In this document: positions 44,801 through 56,800 of the stretch, piece by piece
Layout: each line of letters begins with the position of its first letter
Position numbering within the stretch: the stretch's first letter is position 1
From: Astragalus membranaceus
Lineage: Eukaryota > Streptophyta > Magnoliopsida > Fabales > Fabaceae
Assembly: GCA_039519185.1 (NCBI GenBank)
Contig: CM076851.1
Location: forward strand, 27,590,857 to 27,654,856
Length of the DNA: 64,000 nt
Direction: 5' to 3'
Position numbers and translations under genes: made by a program
Notes under the pieces: model-generated
Seen by the model: only the letters and a program-made list of their open reading frames with translations
Databases searched by the model: none
Told to the model about the DNA's origin: nothing

Positions 44801-47800
44801 TTTACAATAGTCAACTAAGTCAATGACTATACTACCCTTTAACATGCCCCCTCAAACTCAACCAGTTGTGTCAACAACTGTGAGTTTGCTGCGAAGATCT
44901 TCATATCTCTGTCCTGGAAATGGCTTGGTAAGAGCATCTGCTCTTTGAGAGTGGCCAGGAACAAACTGAACCTGTAGCTGCTTCTGAAGGACTTTCTCCC
45001 TTAGGAAAAATAATTCCAACTCCATATGCTTGGTACGAGCATGAAGGACAGGATTATGGGCTAGTGAAACTGTGCTTAAGTTGTCACATAGAATAGTGGG
45101 GGACTTGAAGGGAATGCCAAGTTCAGTGAGAAGGGATTGTATCCATAGGACCTCTGAGGTGGCTAAAGCAAGGCTCCTGTATTCAGCTTCAGTGCTGGAT
45201 CTAGACACAATAGGTTGCTTTTTGGCCCACCAAGACCCAAGATTATCTCCTAGAAAAACACAGGCACCTGAAGTAGATCTTTTGTCATCAGGATCCGATC
45301 CCCAGTCAGCATCACAGTAGGCTACAAGGGACAGGGGAGTAGTAAATATAGGCTTAAGAATGATGCCCCAGTTGGCAGTGCCTTTAAGGTATCTTAGAAT
45401 CAATGTTGTCAATGGCGGATGGCGGTTTATGGCGGAGACCCAAAAAACCGCCATAAACATATGGCGGATGGCGTAACGGCATATGGCGGACGCCATGGCG
45501 GATCAATTTTTATTAAATTTTAAAAATATACATACTAATACACATACAAAAAAAACTATAAAAATTAAAAAAATAATCCAAAAGCCTATCAATAAATGTC
45601 AAATTGTCATAAGCAACTAAGAACCACTTCAAATTAGTCTCCATCAAATTGTCATAAGCAACTAAGAACCACTTCAATTAAGTTTAAGACATCAAAATAA
45701 CAACAAAATTATAAAAAGCAATGAAAACACAAAGTAATTTCCTCTAATCCTCTTCCCCAACCCCAACATAGTCATTTTCCAAGTCATTAGCAAGTGGAGC
45801 ATATCCCTCCCCTTCCTCTTCTTCGGATTCCACAAAATTAAGCAACTCATTTTGAATTTGAGGAATTTGGTTGAGACATATTCTACAAACTAAGATTAAA
45901 ACAGAACAGGAAAAAAATTTAAAACAGATGGACAAAGCCACAAACAGAAAAAAAAAACAGATGCATTAAAACAAAAACAGAATAAAAAAATTAAAATAGA
46001 AAAATAAATTAAAACAAAAACAGAAAAAAAATATGTGATATGCAAAGAAGAGAAAGAGATATGCGAAGAGAAAGAAAGATCGAAAATCAGATTTTATATA
46101 AAGCAAAATCAGAGTGAAAAAAATAAAGCAAAAACAGAATGAATATTGTGTTTGCAACTGTAGAAAAGGACAGAATTTTATAATGCAATACAACTGTAAA
46201 GTGCAGGCGGTGATAACATCAAACTGTGACTGCAACTGCACCCGAATAAAAAAATAGTATATACAGCTGTGCAAAGAGAGGAGAGGGCTGCGATGAGAGA
46301 ACAAGAACAGAAAATAAAACAAGAGAGGAACAGAGAGGTTAACTAAAATACACAGAGAACATAGAAGTTAACTAAAACAGAGGATTGAGAGGAGAGGGCT
46401 ATGAAGAGAGGAACCTGTGCGAAGAGAGAAGAGAGGGCTGCGATGTTGGCTGTTGCTGCAGAGGTCGCCGTCGCTGCTGGTGGTGCGAAAAGAGAAGAGA
46501 GGGCTGCGATGTTGGCTGATTCTGTGCGAAGAGAGGGCTGCGAAGGTAATAACACAGAAACAGAGTGTTGAGGGAGGGAGAAAGAAGCTCGATGTTGAGG
46601 TTAGTGTTGGAGAGTGAGAGAGAATTAGGGTTTTGATTTTATCCCTGCGCTGATTCGGGTCGGGTTCATGACCCAAGCCCCTTTTTTTTTAAAAAATTCC
46701 GTTTAATCCGTTATGGCCCGCTACGCCGTTACGCCCGCCATGCGAATAACGTCCGCCATGGCGCCGCCTTTGGCATTCCGTTAAATATCCGTTTTTGTAT
46801 GGCGGCGCCGCCAATTTCCGCCACGCCATACCGCCATGGCGCCGCCATAACCGATAATTGACAACACTGCTTAGAATACGTTTGACAGCTAACTAGTGAG
46901 CCTCTAAAGGATTTGCCATAAATTGGCACACTTTGTTGACAGCAAAGGTGATGTCAGGCCTGGTTATGGTTGCATACTGCAGTGCACCAACCACTGACCT
47001 GTAGAGTGTGGCATCGGTGACTGGTTGTGAACCTGTCTTGGTGAGTTTACAACTAGGCACCATTGGAGTGGGTAAGGGCTTGGCAGTCAACATGTTGGTT
47101 TTGGACAAAAGATCTCTTACATACTTGCCTTGGGTGAGGTATAGAGAGCCATTTGGTTGAGCTTTAACCTCAATGCCCAAGAAATAATCAAGGGAACCCA
47201 GATCCTTCAAGAAAAACACAGAGTTGAGATTGGCAATGATTGAATGGATGACTTGAGAGTTGTTGCCCATAACAATGATGTCATCCACATAGACCACCAA
47301 CATATAGACTTGAGCAGACCCCTTGTTGTAGATGAAGAGAGAGGGATCACACTTGCTAGAGATTGTTGAGATGTGGTGTAAATAGTAGATTTATTTATAT
47401 GTGTATTCGGCCCAGGCCCGTTAGGTTTTCATATAGTATAGTCTATTTAAACACATTAGTGCTTGTACTCTTAACACACAACAACATATACAGTTAATAA
47501 GACGGAACTACAGCTACTCTGTAGTCGCAGACGTAGGCAAACATTGGCCGAACTGCGTGACCAATATCGTCTCTCTATTCTTCGTCTCTATTTAACATGG
47601 TATCAAAAGCTTATGATCACTGGGCCTGAAAACCTAGCCGTCGCGCCGTCACGCTATTGAACCCTAGCTGTCCCGTTGACTGTTCATCCTCAACGGCCCT
47701 AGGTGCTACGAAAGTCATACGGTCCCTTTCAGCCGTACGACGTCGCTGTTCATCCCGTACGGAAATCACTATTCATCCGTACGGAAACCACTATTCATCC

Positions 47801-50800
47801 GTACGGAAATCACTATTCATCCGTACGGCGTCGCTGTTTGTCCGTACAGAGTTTCTGTTCGTCCGTACGGCGTGCTGTTCATTCGTACCACGCCTTTCTA
47901 CTGCTCCTCTCTGATTGTGGTTAGCCTTCCTATTATTGTCAAAAATGAGTTCAACTTCAGAAAATGACAAAAACAAATCTGAATCGACAGGTAAGAGTCT
48001 CGTGTCTTATGCTTTCTCCGGCAATCCCTTTATAACAACGGAGAAACTCAACGGTGATAATTATTTGAATTGGTCTGCCTCTGTCAAAATGTGGTTTATG
48101 GGACAAAGGCTTTTAGATCACCTCACTAAGAATTCTACAGAGATTGGTAACGATTTGCGTGAAGATTGGAAACAAGCAGATTGTCAATTGGTCTCTCTTT
48201 TGTGGCAATCCATTGAACCCTCGTTGTTGGTCCATTATCGTTCATACACCACTTGTTATGATATTTGGCAGAAGGCTAAGAATGTTTATTCTAATGATAT
48301 CCAGCGTCTCTATGGTGTTATTCATAATTTAGCCACCCTTCAGATGACAGAAGATAACATCATGACATATGCTAATAAAGCTCAGTCAGCAGCAAATGAG
48401 TTCAAACTCCTTGTGACCGACAATGACCCAAAGAAGATGCTTGAAAAATTAGATAATGTGTGTATGATCTATGTTCTTCATGGTCTCCATCAAAAGTATG
48501 AGTCAGTACGGAGCAACATTCTTTCTGCATCAGACATTCCCTCAACAGAGGATCTTATCAGGCGTCTCATACGTCTTCCTGGATTGGAAGGAACTGGAGG
48601 GAATGGATCTCAGACTAACATAGAATCTTCTGCTCTTGTTTCTAATTTTGCAGGTCGTGGGGGACGCGGTCGTGGTCGTGGGGGTGGTCGAGGAGGTCGT
48701 GTCGGAGGTCGTCCTCAGTGTACTTATTGTAAGAAACTTGGTCATACTGAAGACAAGTGTTATTCCCTTCATGGCTTTCCAGAGAAACCAGTAAATGTGA
48801 CTCAGGTTAATGATTCTGAACAGAGAAGCACTAAACAAAATGTTCTTTCTGATGAGGAGTATAAGGCATTCCTGCAGTATAAGACTTCCCAGGCTTCATC
48901 ATCAGCAACAGTTGCTCATTCTGGTAATTCTACAGTCTGTTTCTCTCAATCATCACCTGTTGACTCCTGGATTATGGACACTGGAGCTTCCGATTGCGTG
49001 GCTGGTAATCCATCTCTTTTATCCAAAATATCCCAACCTAACACCCCACATTATATTACCGTCGCCGACGGATCAAAAGTTATAGCTAGCGGCATTGGTA
49101 AAGCCACTCCTCTTCCATCCTTACCCCTTGACAATGTTCTACTTGTTCCCAATTGCCCATTTAATTTAATTTCAGTTAGTCGTTTGACTCGAAGCCTAAA
49201 ATGTTCTGTAACTTTTGATGATGATTATTTTGTTATACAGGACCGGAGTACGAAGCGGACGATTGGTACAGGATATGAGTCACATGGACTTTACTACCTC
49301 CAGCCCATCCATCCTTCATCTACAATTGCCTCCACTTCTACTACAGAGTCCCCCAGTCTTCTTCATCGTCGGTTAGGTCATCCAAGTCTCAAGAAGTTCA
49401 AAGTTATGGTTCCTCATTTGTCTCATCTGCAGTCATTAGATTGTGAGTCTTGTCAGCTTGGGAAACATGTTCGCTCCTCATTCCCTAGCAGTACTCAGTC
49501 TCAAGCTCGTTCTCCTTTTGATGTTCTTCATTCAGATGTATGGGGACCGAGTCGAGTCACTTCAGTTGTAGGACATAGATATTTTGTCACTTTTATTGAT
49601 GAATTTTCTAGATGTACGTGGATCTACCTACTTAAGGATAGATCTGAACTTCTTGGTGTTTTTCAAAATTTCTTTAAGGAAATCAAAAATCAATTTGGTT
49701 GTTCTATTCGCACTTTACGCAGTGATAATGCGAAAGAATATTTTTCTACATCATTTAATTCTTTTATGGTTGAAAATGGCGTCATACATCAATCATCTTG
49801 TCCCCATACCCCACAACAAAATGGGATTGCTGAACGTCTGTCGACTTCACAAAGCCTTGTATGGTCTTAAACAATCCCCTCGAGCATGGTTTGGGAGATT
49901 CAGTAGTGTTGTTCAAGAGTATGGCATGATTCGGAGTGAAGCTGACCACTCTGTCTTTTATAAGTTCTCCTCTCACAAATGTATTTATCTGGTTGTCTAT
50001 GTCGATGATATTGTCATTACAGGTAATGATCATGATGGGATTGCAGGACTTAAACAACATCTAGTCCACCACTTTCAGGTCAAAGATCTTGGAAAGTTAC
50101 GTTACTTTCTTGGCATTGAGGTAGCTCATTCTAAGGCAGGGATTGCTATTTCCCAGAGAAAGTATGCTTTGGATATTTTAGAAGAAACCAAAATGCTGGA
50201 TTGCAAGCCAATTGACTCTCCTATGGATCCTAATGTCAAGATCCTACCAGATCAGGGGGAGCCATTTTCAGATCCAGGAAGGTATAGGAGGCTAGTTGGA
50301 AAGTTAAATTACTTGACCATGACGAGACCAGATATTTCATATGCTGTTAGTGTGGTGAGTCAATTCCTAAATTCTCCTTGTGACAGTCATTGGGATGCCG
50401 TTGTTAGAATCCTGAGGTATATCAAGGGAGCTCCTGGAAAAGGTCTTGTTTACACGGATAGAGGTGATTCAAATATTGTCGCTTACACAGATGCTGATTG
50501 GGCTGGTTGCCCCTTTGATAGAAGGTCCACATCTGGGTATTGTGTTCTTATTGGTGGAAATCTAATTTCATGGAAAAGTAAAAAGCAAAATGTTGTTGCC
50601 AGATCCAGTGCTGAGGCTGAATATCGGGCTATGGCTCTTACCACTCAGGAGCTCACGTGGCTGAAACATCTTCTCCAAGAGTTGCGTTTTTGTAAAATAG
50701 GCACTATGAGTCTCATCTGTGATAATCAAGCAGCCCTACATATTGCGTCCAATCCAGTCTTTCATGAGCGAACCAAACACATTGAAGTTGATTGTCACTT

Positions 50801-53800
50801 TGTTCGTGAGAAGATTGTGTCCGGCGACATTGCTACTTCATTTGTTGGTTCTAATGATCAATTGGCAGACATCTTCACAAAAGCTCTTCGAGGACCAAGG
50901 ATAACTTACATATGTGACAAGCTGGATGCCTACAATCTATACGCTCCAGCTTGAGGGGGAGTGTTGAGATGTGGTGTAAATAGTAGATTTATTTATATGT
51001 GTATTCGGCCCAGGCCCGTTAGGTTTTCATATAGTATAGTCTATTTAAACACATTAGTGCTTGTACTCTTAACACACAACAACATATACAGTTAATAAGA
51101 CGGAACTACAGCTACTCTGTAGTCGCAGACGTAGGCAAACATTGGCCGAACTGCGTGACCAATATCGTCTCTCTATTCTTCGTCTCTATTTAACAGAGAT
51201 GAACCCAAATTGAAGAAGGGTGCTCTTCAAACGATCAAACCAGGCTCTTGGCGCCTGTTTGAGCCCGTAGATAGCCTTGTTAAGTTTCACACTTGGTTGG
51301 GATTGGAAGAGACAAAACCAGGGGGTTGAACCATGTAGACTTCCTCTTCAAGGATGCCATTTAAGAAGGCATTATTCACATCCAATTGTTGAAGAGGCCA
51401 GCCTTTGGAGAGTGCCAGAGAAAGCACAGTCCGTATGGTCACTGGCTTGATAACAGGAGCAAAAGTTTCAGTGTAATCTGCTCCAAACTGTTGATGAAAG
51501 CCTTTGGCTACAAGCCTGGGTTTATACTTGTTGATGGTACCATCAGGATTTTCCTTGATGCGAAAAACCCATTTGCACCCAATAGGGGTTCTATTAGGTG
51601 GTAGATCAACCAACTTCCAAGTGTTGTTGTTGAGGAGAGCATTATATTCATCCTGCATAGCTGCAAGCCAAGTAGGACTTGCCAAAGCCTGCTTGGTAGT
51701 GCTAGGTTCAGCATGAGTGAGTAAGAGCGTGGGGGTGTAGTCTAGGGCAAACAATGCCAGACTTGGCTCTAGTGTTAGGGGGGCGTGTAGGTTCTGGTGT
51801 GGGTGATAAATTGGTGGAGACTGATGTAGAGAGTACTGGCAGTGAGTGAGAAGGGGCTGATGGAGTAGGTGATGGGTCATTTGGGGAGTGTGGTGTTGGA
51901 GACATGGGGGGGGGGGGGGGGACCGGATCCCTGCTGCTGATCAGTCATAGGAGGACTGGCATGAGTGGAAACAAGTGGTATAGAAGTACTTATAGGAGGG
52001 TTAGACTGTTGGTAACAGGTGTAGAAGCTGTCCACTCAGAATATGGAAACCTAATCTCATTGAACACCACATCCTTAGAGATATAGAGTCTTCCATCAGA
52101 AGAGAGGCATTTGTATCCCTTGTGAGCTGGCGAATAACCAAGAAAGATGCACTCCTTAGACCGAAACTGAAGCTTGTGTTTATTGTAAGTTGTGAGGCAC
52201 GCAAGCACACCCAAACACTCTTAGAGCCTTATAATTAGGAGTACTTTTGAAGAGTTTTGTAAATGGGACTTCAAAGTTAAGAGAGACTGTAGGAAGCCTG
52301 TTTATGAGATGTACACTAGTAATGAAGGCATGATCCCAAAATTTGAGTGGTAACTTAGCTTGAGCAAGCAAAGTAAGTCCCAGCTCTACAATGTGTCGAT
52401 GCTTGCGCTCAATCACACCGTTTTGATGGTGGGTGTGAGGACAGATCAGCCTGTGCTCAATACCAAGCTGTTGCAACAGCTGAGAAAACGGGCGAAATTC
52501 ACCACCCCAGTTTGATTGTACAGCCTTGATAGTGTATGGAAATTGTTTTTCAACAAGTGCCTTGAAGTGTTGAAAGGTCACTAATGCTTCAGATTTCTTC
52601 TTAAGAAGATAAATCCATGTGAAACGAGTATGAGCATCCACAAAAGACATTTAGTAAGTGAATCCAGTGGAGGATTGAATGGGAGCAGGTCCCCACAAGT
52701 CAGTGTAAATGAGTGCAAGTGGTGTAGTGTATTCAGTGGTGGAAGTGTGTGAAGGCAGCTTGTGTGCTTTACCCAAACAGCAAGATGCACAGAAATCAAC
52801 AGTGTCTTTATTCACACAGGGAATGTTCAAACTTCAAAGACCTAAGCAATGTTCTCTGGACAGCAGGACTTGGATGACTAAGCCAATCCTGCTGTGCCAT
52901 GTAGAAAATGAGTTATTACACACAGATACCATATTAATAGTTGGAGTTACACAATGATCATTAGCAGATAGTGAGGGTTTAGAAGCAGCCTTGTGTTGAA
53001 GTCCAGCAAATTCATAAATGCCATCAGCTCCAGTAAATCCCTCTAACATGACTTCTCTAGTGTCCTGGGATTTCACAAGACAGTAATCAGGCCAGAATTC
53101 AAAAAAGGCTTTGTTGTCTCTGCCAAACCTACTCACACTTATCAAATTCTTGGTGATATTTGGCACATGAAGTAGGTTTTTCAGGACAAACTCCTTTTTA
53201 GGATCAACAGGGGATTGAAAAACAGTGTTACCAATAGAAGAGACTTGCACACCTTGACCGTTGCCTATGAAGATCTGGTCTGGACCTTCAAAGGGAGAGA
53301 GTTGCTGAATTTGTTGAGATTGAGGTGTGACATGGTGAGAAGCAGCTGTATCACCATAGTAACTTGCTGGTGGAGGTGCAGCAGCAGTGAGATAGGCTTG
53401 AGGACGCTGCTGGAGCCTGAGCAGGAGGTGCTGCATATGGCAAATAGGCATACAGATACATGTGTGGCAGAGGAGGAGGCCTGGAATTGAGCATTTGATG
53501 CCAGGCATGATCATGCCATGGATTGGAAGGGTACATTGGAGCAGGTGGACGCTGAGGAGTCCACTGATGAGCATATGGTGGTTGATTGGAGTATTGTGCA
53601 GCGTAGGAGGCTGCTTCGTTGTTTGGCACATAGTCACGTTTGAAACGATGATAGCAAACAGAAGCATCATGACCTGTTTTGTGACAGACCTGACACTGCA
53701 CGTTGCTCCGACCACCGCGTCCACGACCACGACCACCACGAGCGCCGCCGCGAGCGCTGCGAGAGCCAGAGTAATTAGAATCACGTGCGACTTCTTCGGA

Positions 53801-56800
53801 TTGCTCATCGGAAGCGTTTGATTGCTTCGAATTAGTGTTCACAGTGGTCATATTCACGTTGGAACTGCAGATTTGCGAAATCGCTCCATTCTCGCTTCGT
53901 GACCTAACAGCAATGTTTCAACCTCTTCGATTGAAGGTTGTTTGGCTTGGCCACAGATCAGCGACACTGTAGACTCATAATCTTGTGGCAATCCTTCGAG
54001 AACGATGTCAAGATGTTCACGCGAAGACATTTTCCAATCGCTTTCAAGGAATCCACCAGAGATTGAATTTTCTGAAGAAATTGAGCAACTGATTTACCTT
54101 CAAGAGTAGTCGCGCGAAGTTCTGATCGCAGCTGGCGTGACTTCGCTTGCGTATGAATCTGAAAATACGCATGAACTTTGTCCCATAGCTCATGAGCGTG
54201 CTTCGCTCCGATGACGCGAGTCAGCATTTCGCGTGACATCGTAGATTGCAACCACGTGAGGAGGAGCTGATCTTGCTGCTCCCACTTCGAATACGCAGGG
54301 TTGACGTTTGCTGCAGTAGCATCAGCAACAGAAAGATATTCCAACGGAATAACAGGATTATCCAGAAAATGATGTAGACGGTGAGCCTTGATCACCAGCT
54401 CCACCTGTTGACACCACAGTAAGTAATTCTGTGAGTCGAGTTTCTCTGAAATCGACGCGAATGTCTTCGTATTCGCGGAGATGATGAGTTCAAGATTTGT
54501 GACGGCGCCGTCGCCGGAGGCAGCGGAGGAGGAAGCGTCGCCGGTTGTTGATACCATGTTGAATATACTAGATGATAATAGGAGAGAGAAGAGAGAAAAT
54601 TTGGATCTGATCTAACTGAATTCAGTTAGACAGTTTTCTGTGAATTGTATATTATGAATCCTCAAGTTACAATTGGTGAAAGTGCAGCCTATATAGTTGC
54701 TGCAGATGACTGAGTATCAGCTATGCTAAAACACTAAAACAGTTTTACAATAGTCAACTAAGTCAATGACTATACTACCCTTTAACACCTTATATAACTC
54801 GTTTAGCCAGAATCTTTGGGAAGTTATAATTCTTCAGTTTCATAGATATAGAAAGTCTGGTTCCTGAATTGCTCTTTTAGGTGCTCACATTTTTTTTCCC
54901 ATAGTCACGAATAAACGAAAGAAAGAACATTACTTACAGATTAACTTCAGTCTGTCTACATCTCAGGATGCATCTTATAATTGGATCATTCCAAATATGT
55001 TTCTGTATGCTTGCTCTAAAGGCACGTATTTCGACCTGCATGGCTGCATGGATTTTTTGAAATGGGCCTGTTAATTTGTCTTTTCATCGTTTTATATAAT
55101 AAACAAAATGCTCATTCCTATTTGTTGATTGTTTATTATGGTTTGTGTTTTCTAGATGCTGCTGTAAGACAGGCTAAGTGGGGTGCTTCAAAAGTGCGAG
55201 ACAAGCTTTCTCGTGATATTGATTCACATGCTGTTTCCGTTCGCAGTACAAAATTATCAGAGTTAACGACTAATTTTGAGGTAATATTGATGTCACTATA
55301 CAACCACCACCAAATCCGTTTTCCACTGGGTGGGTCGACTGTATAAATCAAACGATGCCATGATGCATTGTCCTGAATAAAGTCAAATGATAGATCTCTT
55401 AAATTTGTAGCATTTATTTTTTCTTGATCTCTCTCTACCTTTAACAATTGAACCACTCTCCATTTAGTCAACCTTCCTCACTGCTGCTTCTACGGGTCTT
55501 TTCTACACATCGGAATCGCCTAAACCAAAACTCTTTCATCTTTTCTGTAGTGGGAGTTACTCCAATTTTCCCTCCTTAGATCTCATTCCTAATACTATAT
55601 TGATGTCACTATATCGGAGATTAGTTGGTTGATCTGAGTAATATATTATCGTTGCCTGCAATATCTTTTGTCAACCACTAAATCGTATGTATCTTTTGCA
55701 GAAACAACTGGCCAAGGCATTGACTGAGCCCGTGGAGTCCCTCTTTGAAGCAGGAGGAAAAGACACCTGGCTTTCAATAAGAAAACTTCTTAAACGTGAA
55801 ACTGAAGCTGTTGTATCAGAACTTTTAGCTTCCGTTGCTGGTTTTGAACTGGATGAAGAAAGTGTTGAGAGAATGCAACAAAGCTTAAGAGGCTATGCTA
55901 GAAAACTGGTGGAGGATAAAGCAAGGGAAGAAGCTGGAAAGGTTTTGATTCGCATGAAAGATAGGTAATGATAGGAACAAGAAATAAATTATGGTTACAA
56001 CGAGTGAAGATATCTCTTATTCAATAGTTTTCCCTATGATCAATGCGATCTAGGGGTAGGCGGTGACATAAGGGATATCAAGGGTATTTGAGAGACCTTG
56101 ATTCTCCCCCAAAACAATCTCAAATCTGTCCTACTTGATTTCACGCCTTTGTATCTCATATATAACTAAAATCCCAACTAACTCTAGCTGTTACAATTAG
56201 TAAAGATGTTATCTGATGACTATATGAATATCTTTGGTTTCTAAAAGTTGATTGATTTTTAAATTTTAGAACTAAGGTGTTGCTTGCTATCTTTGTATTC
56301 ATTGATGTCTTTTGTTGGGTGGATAGATTGCCAGAAGCACAAGTTTCTATAGGTTTTTATCACGGGACATAGATGTTTTGGTATTTTAATAATGCTTTGC
56401 TAATGTATGCTTTCCGAGCATTTCTTTGTTAGAACATGCAGAGACAGAAATTGTGTTTAAACCTATTAAAAGCAGTACAGAAAGACATAAAACATTCGGG
56501 AAGCCATTAAAAAGACCTAGCTTCAATTGAAATAATGGATTTACTAAGATTTTAGTATCTTAAAGAGATTCATCTAGCTGATCCCCCAAATTAGATAAGA
56601 GTTGGTTGTTATTTATTTCCATTTGTTTGTTTTGGAGGGCACCCTTTACTGTACTTGTTTATTTTTTTCTGTAATGATGAAAGAAATTGCACTATTCCAG
56701 GTGAATATTATTCATTTTTTCCGGTTAATTTTGTGGCTACGTGTTTCTGTGATGATTTCCAGGTTCTCTACAGTGTTCAATCATGACGATGATTCACTCC

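Larger units (their letters stand above)
47364..51195 (+). mobile_element. Copia B: young Ty1/copia element with internal deletion
   Basis: LTRs of 234 bp (47364-47597 and 50962-51195) start TGTTGAGATG and end TATTTAACA; I see no difference between them. The duplication GAGAT is perfect (47359-47363 and 51196-51200). The primer site TGGTATCAAAAGC starts at 47598 and the polypurine tract GAGGGGGAG ends at 50961. At 3.8 kb it is about 1 kb shorter than usual because the end of integrase and the first part of RT are missing. It is in the same orientation as RHD3 and sits in the RT of copia A. Confidence 0.93.
44614..54787 (-). mobile_element. Copia A: Ty1/copia element, antisense in RHD3 intron 14
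   Basis: LTRs of 231 bp (44614-44844 and 54557-54787) start TGTTGAATATAC and end CCCTTTAACA. The target duplication CCTTA is perfect (44609-44613 and 54788-54792). On the minus strand an iMet-type primer start TGGTATCA follows the 5' LTR and the polypurine tract GTTTGAGGGGGCA precedes the 3' LTR. The order gag, protease, integrase, RT, RNase H is that of Ty1/copia. I count four substitutions between the LTRs (1.7%). Without the two nested elements it would be about 4.86 kb, normal for the superfamily. Frameshifts show it is inactive. Confidence 0.93.
43952..55155 (+). other. RHD3 intron 14 (11.2 kb) hosting a three-element nest
   Basis: The donor GTAATC follows 43951 and the acceptor TTTTCTAG precedes 55156. 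About 660 bases of unique intron lie left of copia A and 360 right of it. Without copia A (10,174 bp) and its 5-bp duplication the intron would be about 1.0 kb, in line with the other larger introns. The intron contains the antisense copia A, which contains the hAT-type element and the sense-oriented copia B. Confidence 0.9.

Noticed and set aside
46343..46676. Ser/Leu-rich ORFs in the hAT-type element
   Set aside because: They arise from GAGAGG-type low-complexity repeats; overlapping frames are open for the same reason.
47755..47890. CRISPR-like appearance of regular short repeats
   Set aside because: Eukaryotic retrotransposon leader; units are tandem without unique spacers and diverge along the array.
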